From Sphingomonas sp. PP-F2F-G114-C0414 (GTDB taxonomy: Bacteria > Pseudomonadota > Alphaproteobacteria > Sphingomonadales > Sphingomonadaceae): DNA of 64,000 nt. The position numbers were made by a program, and so were the translations under genes. Every line of letters begins with the position of its first letter. Within the stretch, counting starts at the first letter, position 1. The stretch lies in contig NZ_RCWT01000013.1 of assembly GCF_003688595.1 (NCBI RefSeq), positions 242,380-306,379 of the forward strand. The letters are read 5' to 3'. Shown here in pieces: positions 45,403 through 54,975 of this stretch. The notes beneath the pieces were generated by a model, which was not told where the DNA came from, searched no databases, and worked only from the letters and a program-made list of their open reading frames with translations.

Positions 45403-48400
45403 TTAATGAAAGTCGCGCGATTTGGGCAGGACGCGGACGTCGCGCGGATGCTGGGCACGGGGTGTCCGTCCGTCAGGGCCACGGGGGAGGACCGGCCGGA
45501 TCACTTCGTCGACGCGCGCGAGCGGCGGTTCCAGCGCGTGATCCTCCGACAACAGCCGCAGCATCTCGGTGCGGTCCTGCACGCGCGACGTCATCAGGTG
45601 CGTCACGCCCTCCTCGCTACGCTGGATCACGCCCTCCAGCACCATCAGCCGCGACGCCATCACCGCGCGGCGGTTCGCCTCGAAGTCGCGCGCCCACATC
45701 AGTGCGTTGGTGATCCCGGTCTCGTCCTCGATCGTCACGAAGATCGCATTGCCCTTGCCGGGGCGCTGGCGGACCAGGACGACACCCGCCACCTTCGCGC
45801 GGCGCCCGTCCTTGGTCGCGTTGGCCTGCGCGCTCGACAGGATTCCCTCGGCGGCAAAGCGTTCGCGGAGGAACTGCATCGGATGCGCCTTCAACGACAG
45901 CCGCGTCGTCTGGTAATCCGCTGCGACCTGTTCGGACAGCGGCATCGCCGGCAGCTGCGCATCGGGCTCCGCGCCAAGCTCGGGCACCTCTGCCGCGGCG
46001 AACAGAGCAAGCTGCTTGGGCGGCGTCCGGCGCACATCCCACAACGCCTCGCGCCGTTCCTTCGCCACCGATCGAAACGCATCCGCATCGGCCAGCAGGT
46101 TCATCGCCCGCTGCGGCAGGTTCGCGCGCCGCGCGAGGTCCTCGATGCTAGCGAACGGCGTGGTCCGAACGCGAACGATCTCGTCGGCCCAATCCTTCCG
46201 AAACCCATCGACCTGCCGGAATCCGAGCCGCACATCCTCCCCGGAACGGGGAGGGGGACCATCCGCAGGATGGTGGAGGGGGGCCGCCGCGAACGTCCCG
46301 CGTGGAGGGATGGCAGCCTCATCCGCGCCGCCCGTAACAGGAACATCCGCAAGCGATACGTTGGCGGAAGCCCCCCTCCACCCCGCTTCGCGCGGTCCCC
46401 CTCCCCGTACCGGGGAGGACTCGAGCGAGTTATCCCACCCACTAGCATTCGCATCGACCGGCAGCACGGTAACCCCGTGCTCCACGGCATCGCGCACCAG
46501 TTGCGCCGGCGCATAAAACCCCATCGGCTGCGAATTGAGCAGCGCGCAGCAGAACACCGCTGGGTGAAAGCATTTGATCCAGGACGATACATACACCAAT
46601 CGCGCAAACGACAGCGCATGGCTCTCTGGAAATCCGTACGATCCAAACCCCTCGATCTGCTTGAAACAGCGCTCCGCGAACTCTGCCTCATACCCCCGCG
46701 CGACCATCCCACCGATCAGCTTGGCCTGGAAATTGTTCATTCCTCCGACCTTGCGAAACGTCGCCATCGATTTCCGAAGTTCGTTGGCCTCATCGGGTGT
46801 GAACTTCGCCGCGACGATCGCCAGCTTCATCGCCTGTTCCTGGAACAACGGCACGCCGTATGTCTCGCCAAGCAGCACTTCGAGTTCGTCGCTTCGGCCA
46901 TGCTCGGGCGACGGCGAGGGATAGACCACCACCTCCTTCTTCGCCCGCCGCCGCAAATACGGATGCACCATGTCGCCTTCGATCGGCCCGGGCCGAACGA
47001 TCGCCACCTGAACCACAAGATCGTACAGTTTCCGCGGTCTCAGACGGGGCAGCATGTTGATCTGCGCACGACTCTCGACTTGGAAAACGCCGATGCTGTC
47101 ACCCTTGCACAGCATATTATAGACGTCCGGATTCTCGTCGTTTGCGATCGTCTTCAGTTCATGATCGCCGAGCCCGTGCTGTCGCATCAGGTCGAAGCTC
47201 TTGCGGATGCAGGTCAGCATGCCGAGCGCGAGGATGTCGACTTTCATCAGGCCGAGGCAATCGATATCGTCCTTGTCCCATTCGATGAAGGTCCGGTCTT
47301 CCATCGCACCGTTATGGATCGGCACGATCTCGTCGAGCCGGCCCTGCGTGAGTACGAAGCCGCCAACATGCTGCGACAGATGACGTGGAAATTCGAGCAG
47401 GCGCTGCACCATGTCCTGCAGTCGAGCGATCTCGGGATTGGCGACATCGAACCCCGTTTCGGCAAAGCGACGTTCCGGGAAACGGTTCGAAAAGCTGCCC
47501 CAAACCGTGCTGGTCAGGCGTTGCGTGACGTCTTCGGTAAAGCCGAGTGCTTTGCCGACCTCGCGCACGGTGCTGCGCGATCGGAAATGGATGACGGTCG
47601 CGGCGATCGCCGCGCGCTCCCGACCGTAGCGCCCGTAGATATACTGCATCACCTCTTCGCGCCGCTCATGCTCGAAATCGACGTCGATATCGGGCGGCTC
47701 GCTCCTTTCCGCAGATACGAATCGCGAAAACAGTAGGTCGTGCTTCATAGGGTCTACCGAAGTAACGCCGAGCACATAGCAGACCACCGAGTTGGCGGCC
47801 GATCCGCGTCCCTGGCATAGAATTGGCGGATCGGCGCTGCGCGCGAACCGGACGACGTCGTGGACGGTCAGGAAGTAATAGGCATAGTTCTGTTGCCGGA
47901 TCAGCGCAAACTCGTCGCGTAACGACGCCACCAGCTTGTCCGGCACATAGCCTTCATAATGGTCGATCGCCGATTGCCAGGCGAGATGCTCCAGCCAGTC
48001 CTGCGGATCCCAGCCTGCGGGGACGGGCTCATGCGGATATTCGTATTTGAGTTCGTCGAGCGTGAAGTCGATCCGCGCGAGCAGCTTTGCCGTCTCGTCG
48101 ATCGCGTGCGGCCGGTCGCGGTAAAGGTGTGCGATCTCGTCCGCATCCTTCAAATGGCGTTCGCCATTGGCACCGAGCCGTTTGCCGGCGCGCTGGATCG
48201 TCGTGCCCTCACGGATGCAGGTGACGATGTCGTGAAGCGAGCGATCGTCGGCGACCGCATAACGCACGTCGTTGGTCGCCAGGATCGGCACGCGCGCCTT
48301 GGCGGCAATCCGGGCAAGCCGGGTCTGACGTCGCCGATCGCGACCGCCATGCGGCATCGTAACCCCAAGCCACACCGATCGCCGCGCAAGCGGACGGAGC

Positions 48401-48900
48401 GCGGCAAGCGTAGCCTCGAGACTGGCATCGTTGCGGACTGGAAGCACGAAGTCCTTGTGCGCGACCACCGGCCGCGCGGTGCACTCGGGCATGACGATCA
48501 ACAGGATTTCGCCGAGATGCTCGATCAGATCGTCGAAGCCGAGGATGCAGCCGCCTTTCTCGGCCCGCCGGTTGCCCAGCGTCAGCAACCGCGTCAGCCG
48601 TCCCCATCCGGCCCGGGTCGCGGGATAAGCGACGATATCCGGCGTACCGTCGGCGAATACGAGACGCGCGCCGACCACCAGCTTGAAATCGAACGGCGGC
48701 AGCTTCGCACCGAGCTGGCCTCGTTTTGCGCGTTCCAGTGCATCATAAGCCCGGACCACGCCGGCAACCGTATTGCGATCGGCGATGCCGATACCCGCCA
48801 GTTTCAATTCGATCGCGCGACCGACGATGTCACTGGGGTGGCTGGCGCCATCGAGAAAAGAATAATTGGTCGCGGTAACAAGCTCGGCGAACCTGGTCAT
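45403..48900 (-). CDS. dnaE2: Error-prone DNA polymerase DnaE2 (ImuC) with in-frame repeat insert
   Basis: The catalytic translesion polymerase of the ImuABC mutasome; 1165 residues. N-terminal PHP domain (FAELVTATNYSFLDGASHPSDIVGRAIEL), polymerase core with GSAANSVVCYVLGVT and PPDIDVDFEHERREEVMQYIY (catalytic Asp pair), thumb and fingers, and C-terminal OB domain (VAGVVLVRQRPGKGNAIFVTIEDETG). Residues about 828-889 are encoded by a palindromic repeat (46235-46419) and are Gly/Pro-rich, absent from typical DnaE2. The gene lies third in the LexA-controlled imuA-imuB-dnaE2 cassette, 13 bp after imuB. Confidence 0.96.
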   Translation of the reverse strand: MTRFAELVTATNYSFLDGASHPSDIVGRAIELKLAGIGIADRNTVAGVVRAYDALERAKRGQLGAKLPPFDFKLVVGARLVFADGTPDIVAYPATRAGWGRLTRLLTLGNRRAEKGGCILGFDDLIEHLGEILLIVMPECTARPVVAHKDFVLPVRNDASLEATLAALRPLARRSVWLGVTMPHGGRDRRRQTRLARIAAKARVPILATNDVRYAVADDRSLHDIVTCIREGTTIQRAGKRLGANGERHLKDADEIAHLYRDRPHAIDETAKLLARIDFTLDELKYEYPHEPVPAGWDPQDWLEHLAWQSAIDHYEGYVPDKLVASLRDEFALIRQQNYAYYFLTVHDVVRFARSADPPILCQGRGSAANSVVCYVLGVTSVDPMKHDLLFSRFVSAERSEPPDIDVDFEHERREEVMQYIYGRYGRERAAIAATVIHFRSRSTVREVGKALGFTEDVTQRLTSTVWGSFSNRFPERRFAETGFDVANPEIARLQDMVQRLLEFPRHLSQHVGGFVLTQGRLDEIVPIHNGAMEDRTFIEWDKDDIDCLGLMKVDILALGMLTCIRKSFDLMRQHGLGDHELKTIANDENPDVYNMLCKGDSIGVFQVESRAQINMLPRLRPRKLYDLVVQVAIVRPGPIEGDMVHPYLRRRAKKEVVVYPSPSPEHGRSDELEVLLGETYGVPLFQEQAMKLAIVAAKFTPDEANELRKSMATFRKVGGMNNFQAKLIGGMVARGYEAEFAERCFKQIEGFGSYGFPESHALSFARLVYVSSWIKCFHPAVFCCALLNSQPMGFYAPAQLVRDAVEHGVTVLPVDANASGWDNSLESSPVRGGGPREAGWRGASANVSLADVPVTGGADEAAIPPRGTFAAAPLHHPADGPPPRSGEDVRLGFRQVDGFRKDWADEIVRVRTTPFASIEDLARRANLPQRAMNLLADADAFRSVAKERREALWDVRRTPPKQLALFAAAEVPELGAEPDAQLPAMPLSEQVAADYQTTRLSLKAHPMQFLRERFAAEGILSSAQANATKDGRRAKVAGVVLVRQRPGKGNAIFVTIEDETGITNALMWARDFEANRRAVMASRLMVLEGVIQRSEEGVTHLMTSRVQDRTEMLRLLSEDHALEPPLARVDEVIRPVLPRGPDGRTPRAQHPRDVRVLPKSRDFH
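46235..46419. repeat. Palindromic repeat inserted in frame in dnaE2
   Basis: 185-bp element, arms tcctccccggaacggggaggggga and tccccctccccgtaccggggagga, like 29215-29344 in leuS, and with the same first 39 bases. On the dnaE2 strand the distal end reads [14 protein letters not shown], matching the leuS insert. The middle (about 70 bp) differs between the two copies. Confidence 0.88.
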
Positions 48901-48913
48901 GGCGCCGCGCCGC

Positions 48914-50446
48914 TCACGCGAAGACGCCGTGGAGGTACCAGCGGGGTGCCTCCATCTCGGAATACAGGCCGTGGCGGAAGATCCAGAAGCGGCGGCCGCG
49001 GCGGTCTTCGATGCGGTAGTAATCGCGCGTCGGGATGTCCTGGCGTCGCCACCATTCGCCGGCGATCCGCTCGGGGCCCTCGCTATGCGCCACGTCGTGA
49101 ACGGTACGGCGCCAGCGAAAGCGGTGTGGCGGGCCGTCGGGGACCTCGGCCATCATCGATTCGATCGGCTGCGGCGGATCGAACAGGTAGATCGGCCGCA
49201 GCGGCGGTTCGTCGGTTTCGGGCGCGATCCACGGCGTTGGGGCAGGCGCTTCGGCGGCGGGCAGCATCAGCTCGGCCTGTTCGGGAATATGATTGTCGCG
49301 CGCGGAGAACCGGCGGACGCGCGTCCGACCCAGTCGCGTACCGAGCTGGTCGACGAGCTGCGCGACCTCCCCCTTCTGCGCCTCGCCGCCCTCCAGCTTC
49401 AGCTGCGACGCGTCGAGCTTCTCGGCCAATGCCACGTCGAGCCGGACCAGATCATAGCCGAACCCCGGATCGAGCGGATCGGCAAGGCTGTCGATCCGCT
49501 CGCGGAACAATCGCATCAATAACGCTACGTCACGTGTCGGCTGACCGGTCTCTATTCGCAGCCGCTGGACGAGGCCGTCGGCGCGGAACAGGCGCGCTTC
49601 CCAGCGGCGGCCGCCCTCGTGACGGTCGGCAAGCTGAATCGCGGCTTCGGTGGCGAGTTCGGCCAGCATCTCCAGTGCGTATTCGGTGCGTGCGATGGGT
49701 TCGGCGAAGCGGCGTTCGACGCCGATCTTCGGCACCGTGCGGCGCGCGACGATCGGCCCCTTCACCGAGCCGTCGAGCCGGCGGATCATCATCGCCGCCT
49801 GCTCGCCGAACCGTGCCGCGATCGTCGCGAGCGGTCGTGCCATCACGTCGCCGACCGTCTTCAGCCCCGCGCGTGACAGTGCCGTCGTCGCATCCTCGTC
49901 CAGACCGAGCGCGGCCACCGGCAATCGCTTGACCGCACGCTTTTCATCCGGCGCCGGCGCCCCCGCATACCGCGCCAGCGCGCGCGCGGTGTCGGGCGTG
50001 TCGCCGAACGCGTGGCGTACCAGCACACCCCGGCGCGCAAGCCGCTCCTCCAGATCGGCAGCCAGACGCCGTTCGCCCTCGAACTCGTGCACGCATCCGG
50101 CGATATCGAGGATCAGGCCATCGGGTTCGTCGAGCGCGACCGACGGCGTATAACGCTGGCACCCGTCCGCGAGCCGCTCGAGCCATTCGTGATCGGCATG
50201 CGCGTCATGCTCGTAGACCTCGAGTTCCGGTACCTGCGCCCGCGCATCCGCCAGCGTCAGGCCGGGCCGGAGACCTGCTCGCATGGCTTCACGGTCGAGC
50301 GCCTTGAGCCGGATCCCGCCCGAGACCGTCTCGACGAACGCGATCGGCGTCTCAGCCCGTCCGACGAACAGATGCGGCCGCATCGTCTGCAGTCGCTCGA
50401 TCGGCAGCCACGGAAACACCAGCGCCAGGTAGCGTCGGGGAATCAC
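48914..50446 (-). CDS. imuB: ImuB, Y-family polymerase-like mutasome subunit
   Basis: A 510-residue Y-family relative without polymerase activity (family knowledge); it links DnaE2 to the beta clamp. N-terminal block RYLALVFPWLPIERL is typical. The acidic active-site residues of true DinB are not conserved, as usual for ImuB. Clamp-binding and C-terminal parts include FRHGLYSEMEAPRWYLHGVFA. GTG at 50446 is used because the RRYLALVFPWLP segment marks the true N-terminus. This start lies 95 bp inside imuA. Confidence 0.93.
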   Translation of the reverse strand: MIPRRYLALVFPWLPIERLQTMRPHLFVGRAETPIAFVETVSGGIRLKALDREAMRAGLRPGLTLADARAQVPELEVYEHDAHADHEWLERLADGCQRYTPSVALDEPDGLILDIAGCVHEFEGERRLAADLEERLARRGVLVRHAFGDTPDTARALARYAGAPAPDEKRAVKRLPVAALGLDEDATTALSRAGLKTVGDVMARPLATIAARFGEQAAMMIRRLDGSVKGPIVARRTVPKIGVERRFAEPIARTEYALEMLAELATEAAIQLADRHEGGRRWEARLFRADGLVQRLRIETGQPTRDVALLMRLFRERIDSLADPLDPGFGYDLVRLDVALAEKLDASQLKLEGGEAQKGEVAQLVDQLGTRLGRTRVRRFSARDNHIPEQAELMLPAAEAPAPTPWIAPETDEPPLRPIYLFDPPQPIESMMAEVPDGPPHRFRWRRTVHDVAHSEGPERIAGEWWRRQDIPTRDYYRIEDRRGRRFWIFRHGLYSEMEAPRWYLHGVFA

Positions 50447-51149
50447 CAGAGGCGAAGGCGATCTGGTCGAAGGCGGTATTGTCGAAGATGTACGCGTCAC
50501 GGTCCCACTCCACACGCCAGCGAAGCCCGGCCTGGCCTCCGCGTCGACGCAGCAATTCGATGTCGAAGGCAGGTTTGCCCGGTGCGTCGGCCTCCAGCGG
50601 CCGCGACCGACACGCCGCGACCTGCCAGCGCGATGCAGCCGCACTCGGCACCGGTTCGGCGCCGATGCGCAGGCTGAGAATGGTGACGCCCGAGGCTTCG
50701 GCCGCCAGCATCAGTCGCCGCGTCGCGGTAAGGTCGAGTCCTGGCGTCCTGCCCCAGGATTCCATCACCAACGTGCCGAGCCCATGGCAGCGCGCGGCAT
50801 CGGCGGCGGCGCGCAACAAGTCCGCCTCGTCCTCGACCAGCCCCAGCACCAGCGACGTCACGTCGAGCCCCATCTCGACCAGCCCGGTCGCATGCAGTCG
50901 CCCGCCCTGGCGCTCGCTCGCCTCGGTGCGCAACCACATCACCGGGGCCGCACGCGCTGCCAGAACCGAGGCGACCGCAAACCCCGCGCCGCTCGCCGAA
51001 TCGTCGATGGCGGTAAAAATCTCGTGCAGCTGCGCCCTGGCCATGCCCTGCGTCAGCCACGCATCATCGGCACGGCCATCCCCCTGGGTCGGCATCCCGG
51101 TCGTGGCGATCCGCTTCAGGCGGGCAATCAGGGCGGACGACTCGTTCAC
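50352..51149 (-). CDS. imuA: ImuA, SulA/RecA-like mutasome protein
   Basis: A 265-residue ImuA (SulA-like): LHEIFTAIDDSASGAGFAVASVL, APVMWLRTEA, RLHATGLVEMGLDVTSLVLGLVEDEADLLRAAADAARCHGLGTLVMESWG, which is the RecA-like core without an intact Walker A. It ends WRVEWDRDAYIFDNTAFDQI... with a tail overlapping imuB by 95 bp. Start GTG at 51149 is just 4 bp after the LexA box; a later start (ATG near 51095) would also fit the SOS geometry. Confidence 0.88.
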   Translation of the reverse strand: MNESSALIARLKRIATTGMPTQGDGRADDAWLTQGMARAQLHEIFTAIDDSASGAGFAVASVLAARAAPVMWLRTEASERQGGRLHATGLVEMGLDVTSLVLGLVEDEADLLRAAADAARCHGLGTLVMESWGRTPGLDLTATRRLMLAAEASGVTILSLRIGAEPVPSAAASRWQVAACRSRPLEADAPGKPAFDIELLRRRGGQAGLRWRVEWDRDAYIFDNTAFDQIAFASGDSPTLPGAGVSVAADRATADDAAASVRRTG

Positions 51150-51153
51150 AACT

Positions 51154-51168
51154 GTTCTTGTAATGTTC
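51154..51168. promoter_or_regulatory. LexA (SOS) box upstream of imuA
   Basis: GTTC-TTGTAAT-GTTC on the plus strand is an exact alphaproteobacterial LexA box, overlapping the imuA promoter region. The 356 bp between the imuA start and the TonB receptor ATG also must hold the receptor promoter. Confidence 0.85.
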
Positions 51169-51507
51169 CGACGGGTGAGTCGCCAAGCGGAATCTTTTTT
51201 CGAGCGCGTCCAAGTGCCGGAAATTGCGTCTTTCAGTCTTAATGACACGATCATGCATTTGCTCGCGGCGCGGGCACGCTTCGTCGCTCGGCCACGCTCC
51301 CACATGAAAAATGCGTCAGGAACAGTGTCTATTCCGTGACAGCTCCGTACCGAAGATTCCCCCGATCTTCGCGGTTATTTACAGTTTTACGACAGCGTTG
51401 CAGCCTTCCGCCGTGCCGTATTCCTCCCCGGATGACGCGGCCGTTCCGGAACGCGCTCGCTGTCTTCCCAAGGGGGAGGGAGGAGCCTTGCAAGAGATCG
51501 CTTCATC

Positions 51508-54500
51508 ATGACCAAAATCGCTTTCCGGCCAACTTTGCTGCGGAGCTCTGCGCTTTCGGCGCTCGCCCTGGTCGGGCTGATCGGCACCGCGCCGGCGTTC
51601 GCGCAGGATGCGCAGGTCCAGCCGGGCACGTCGGTATCGACCCCGCCGCAGGGTGACGTCTCGCCCGCACCGGCAGCGCAGGCCACTGCCGCCCCTGCCG
51701 CCCAGACCACCGCCGCCCAGCCTGGCACCGCCCAGCCTGGCACCGCCCAGCCCGGCACCGCCCAGCCCGGTACCGATGCCGGCCAGCCGCAGGACATCGT
51801 CGTCACCGGCACGCTGTTCCGCCGCACCGATACCGAGACGCCGTCGCCGGTCACCGTGCTGACCTCGGATTCACTCGCGAAGGCCGGCATCACCACCGTG
51901 TCCGACGCGGTGCGCTCGATCTCCGCGGACAGCAGCGGCTCGGTCCCGACCTCGTTCACCAACGGCTTCGGCGCCGGCTCGTCGGGCGTGTCGTTGCGCG
52001 GCCTGACCGTGAGCTCGACGCTGACGCTGATCGACGGTGTCCGCACCGCCAACTATCCGCTTTCGGATGACGGCCAGCGCTCGTTCGTCGACCTCAACAC
52101 CATCCCGAACGCGATCGTCGACCGCGTCGAAGTGCTCAAGGACGGCGCCTCGTCGAGCTATGGCGCGGACGCGATCGGCGGCGTGGTCAACATCATCATG
52201 AAGAAGGAGATCGTCGGTGCGTACGGCACGGTCGAAGGCGGCGTGTCCCAGCGCGGCGACGGCGGCGAACAGCGCGCGACGCTGACGCTCGGCACGGGTC
52301 GTCTGAAGGAGAAGGGCTTCAACTTCTACGTCAGCGGCGAATACCAGCATGACGACCCGATCTACAATCGCAACCGCGGCTTCCCGTACAACACGCAGGA
52401 TCTGACCTCGATCGGCGGCGACAACAACAACCCCGGCTCGGTCGCGCCAAGCCAGACCACCAGCGCGGTCGTCGCGCCCACCACGCAGACCACACCCGGG
52501 AACATCCTGTCGGGTACCGGCCTCGCGACCGGCGCCTTCCAGGTGCTCAACCCCAATGGGTGCGCCGCGGGGCAGACGCTCGTCACCACGCCGCGGTCGG
52601 GCTCGACCTTCATCGACCAGGGTTGCGAACAGAACCTCGTCTCCGACTACGGCCAGATCCAGCCCGAGCAGACTCGTTTTGGCGTCACCGCCCACGGTAC
52701 CGCGCAGATCAACGACAAGACGCAGGCCTATCTGATCGCGTCGTATTTCCAGAACGACGTAAAGTCGGAGGGCAGTCCTGCGCTGATCCGCTCGGCCAAT
52801 CCGGTCAACACGCAGAACATCGTCCTGCCGGCGGTGCTGGCGAACGGCACGCTCAACACCACCAACAATCCGTTCGCGACCCAGGGGCTGGCGGCGGCGA
52901 TCCGCTATCGGTTCGGCGACATCCCCGCTTCGTCCGAGTACAAGAACCACGTGATCCGCGCGGCGGCGGGCATCGACGGCCAGTTTGGCGAGGGCTGGGG
53001 CTATTCGGCCTCGATCACCGCAGCGCATGCGTGGCTCGACATCACGCAGAACGGCTATCTCAACCTCGCCGGACTGCAGACCGCGATCACCACCGGCAGC
53101 TACAACTTCGCCAATCCCGATCTGAACACCGCAGCCGTCCGCGGCGCGATCTCGCCGACGGTCCGTTCGCAGGCCACCAGCGACCTCGATATGGTCCAGG
53201 GCGTCATCACCAAGGACCTGTTCCAGCTTCCCGGCGGTCCGCTCCAGGTCGGCGTCGGCGGCTCGGTCCGCTACGAGGCGCAGAACGATCCGAGCCAGAA
53301 CCCGGATTTCACGACGATCAATCTCAACCAGTTCTCGGCAGTCGGCAATCGCACCGTCGAATCGGCCTATTTCGAGGTCAATGCGCCGATCCTGACAAGC
53401 CTCGAGATCGACGGGTCGGGCCGCTTCGATCATTATTCGGAAGGGTTCAGCCACTTCTCGCCGAAGATCGGGGTGAAGTTCACGCCGATCCGTCAGGTCG
53501 CGCTGCGCGGCACCTTCTCGAAGGGCTTCCGGGCCCCGAGCTTCGCCGAGACGTCGGGTTCGGTGGTCGGCTTCACCGCCGCCGTGCCGCCCTGCTCGCT
53601 GCAGGCGCAGCATGGCGCCACGCTCACCGGCACGACCTGCTCGGGTGGCAGTGCGTATAACCAGTCCTATTCGATCGGCTTCAACACCGCCGGCAACCCG
53701 GACATCAAGCCCGAACTGTCGCGCAGCTTCACCGGCGGCGTGGTCGTCCAGCCGACCACGTGGCTGAGCTTCACCGCGGATTACTACAACATCAAGAAGA
53801 CCCGCGTGATTACGGGCGGCCCGCTCTCGAACCAGGCGCTCGCCGCCTATTACGCGGGCACCGCGCTGCCGACCGGCTACAGCGTGACGCCCGACGCGAT
53901 CGATCCGTCGTTCCCGAACGCACAACCGCGCGCACTGTTCGTCAACTCGCCCTTTGCCAATGCGGCGGCGCTCAAGACCTCCGGGCTCGATTTCTCGGCG
54001 CTGGTCCAGCTCAAGCCGAGCGACGACTTCCACTTCTCGAGCCGCGCGGAGGCGACCTACATCCTCCATTACGACTTCAAGTCGAGCGATGCCGATCCGT
54101 TCGTAGACTATGTGGGCACGCAGGCGCCCTACGTCACCTCGTCAGGCGCAGGCACGCCGGCATGGCGCGGCAACTGGCAGAACAGCGTCGACTACAAGGC
54201 GTACACGCTGACCGCGACGGCCTATTACACGTCGGGCTACAAGGCGGTCGCGTACGACCAGTTCGGCACCACCGACTGCAACGGCGGCAGCACGTACGGC
54301 GGCACCGATCCAGAGTTCAACTGCCACGTGAAGCACTTCGTCGATGTCGACCTGACCGGCAGCGTGGCGGTGAACGACAAGTTCAAGCTGTACTTCAACG
54401 TGGTCAACCTGCTCGACCAGAAGGCACCGCTGAACGCCGGCAACTATGCCGCGACCAACTACAACCCGACCTACACGCAGATCGGTGCGGTCGGCCGGAC

Positions 54501-54531
54501 GATGCGCGTGGGGGCGAACTTCCAGTTCTGA
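51508..54531 (+). CDS. TonB-dependent receptor
   Basis: A 1007-residue outer membrane receptor. Signal peptide about 1-30 (ALVGLIGTAPAFAQD). A low-complexity region has four AQPGT repeats (70-90). The plug domain starts at DIVVTGTLFRRTDTETPSPV and contains VSLRGLTVSSTLTLIDGVR and VDRVEVLKDGASSSYGADAIGGVVNIIMK. A 22-strand barrel follows, ending VGRTMRVGANFQF with a terminal Phe. It imports an unknown ligand. The unusually large size and cysteine pairs in loops are typical of the sphingomonad group. Ribosome site gggaggag lies at about 51475, 30 bp away; a nearer site was not found. Confidence 0.93.
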   Translation: MTKIAFRPTLLRSSALSALALVGLIGTAPAFAQDAQVQPGTSVSTPPQGDVSPAPAAQATAAPAAQTTAAQPGTAQPGTAQPGTAQPGTDAGQPQDIVVTGTLFRRTDTETPSPVTVLTSDSLAKAGITTVSDAVRSISADSSGSVPTSFTNGFGAGSSGVSLRGLTVSSTLTLIDGVRTANYPLSDDGQRSFVDLNTIPNAIVDRVEVLKDGASSSYGADAIGGVVNIIMKKEIVGAYGTVEGGVSQRGDGGEQRATLTLGTGRLKEKGFNFYVSGEYQHDDPIYNRNRGFPYNTQDLTSIGGDNNNPGSVAPSQTTSAVVAPTTQTTPGNILSGTGLATGAFQVLNPNGCAAGQTLVTTPRSGSTFIDQGCEQNLVSDYGQIQPEQTRFGVTAHGTAQINDKTQAYLIASYFQNDVKSEGSPALIRSANPVNTQNIVLPAVLANGTLNTTNNPFATQGLAAAIRYRFGDIPASSEYKNHVIRAAAGIDGQFGEGWGYSASITAAHAWLDITQNGYLNLAGLQTAITTGSYNFANPDLNTAAVRGAISPTVRSQATSDLDMVQGVITKDLFQLPGGPLQVGVGGSVRYEAQNDPSQNPDFTTINLNQFSAVGNRTVESAYFEVNAPILTSLEIDGSGRFDHYSEGFSHFSPKIGVKFTPIRQVALRGTFSKGFRAPSFAETSGSVVGFTAAVPPCSLQAQHGATLTGTTCSGGSAYNQSYSIGFNTAGNPDIKPELSRSFTGGVVVQPTTWLSFTADYYNIKKTRVITGGPLSNQALAAYYAGTALPTGYSVTPDAIDPSFPNAQPRALFVNSPFANAAALKTSGLDFSALVQLKPSDDFHFSSRAEATYILHYDFKSSDADPFVDYVGTQAPYVTSSGAGTPAWRGNWQNSVDYKAYTLTATAYYTSGYKAVAYDQFGTTDCNGGSTYGGTDPEFNCHVKHFVDVDLTGSVAVNDKFKLYFNVVNLLDQKAPLNAGNYAATNYNPTYTQIGAVGRTMRVGANFQF
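51714..51773 (+). repeat. Four tandem 15-bp repeats in the TonB receptor gene
   Basis: gcccagcctggcaccgcc-like units are repeated four times (cagcctggcacc, cagcctggcacc, cagcccggcacc, cagcccggtacc), encoding AQPGT four times between signal peptide and plug. Such tracts are prone to copy-number change. Confidence 0.85.
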
Positions 54532-54555
54532 TCGCTTTCCCGACGCATGGCCAAG

Positions 54556-54587
54556 AAGGGGCGGACGGCAACGTCCGCCCCTTTTTT
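54556..54587 (+). terminator. Intrinsic terminator of the TonB receptor
   Basis: ggggcggacg-gcaa-cgtccgcccc followed by six Ts, 25 bp after the stop codon. Confidence 0.93.
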
Positions 54588-54723
54588 GTGCGCTGCACAC
54601 AGCGGTTCGACGAAATATCACGACGATAGTGCGAAAGGCGCTTGCCGTTCCGCAAACACCGGGCTAACAGCGCGCCTCACCCAGTCACCGTGTCGCTTCA
54701 GACCGGAGACTACGGCGCCAGAG

Positions 54724-54798
54724 CGGGCGTAGCTCAGGGGTAGAGCACAACCTTGCCAAGGTTGGGGTCGAGGGTTCGAATCCCTTCGCCCGCTCCAG
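54724..54798 (+). tRNA. tRNA-Gly(GCC)
   Basis: Acceptor stem gcgggcg / cgcccgc, D-arm tagctcaggggtagagc, anticodon stem caacc/ggttg with loop ttgccaa (anticodon GCC), variable loop ggtc, T-arm gagggttcgaatccctt and encoded CCA. It is a frequent target for integrating elements, and the accessory island begins right after it. Confidence 0.97.
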
Positions 54799-54975
54799 TT
54801 TTCTACAGTGAACACAACCACTTAGAGGCTGGCCGCCGAGGCCGAGGGTACCATGTTATAGCTTTGGGGTAGCGCTGGGGTAACTCTCAATGGATTGCTA
54901 GCTGCGTTTGACGTAGTGCCAGGGCAGGTTTGACTATCGTGTTGGTCAATCAGGCTTGAAGGCCGGGGGCAGCGG

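Noticed and set aside
51871..54069. Large minus-strand frame opposite the TonB receptor
   Set aside because: Shadow frame without recognisable family features.
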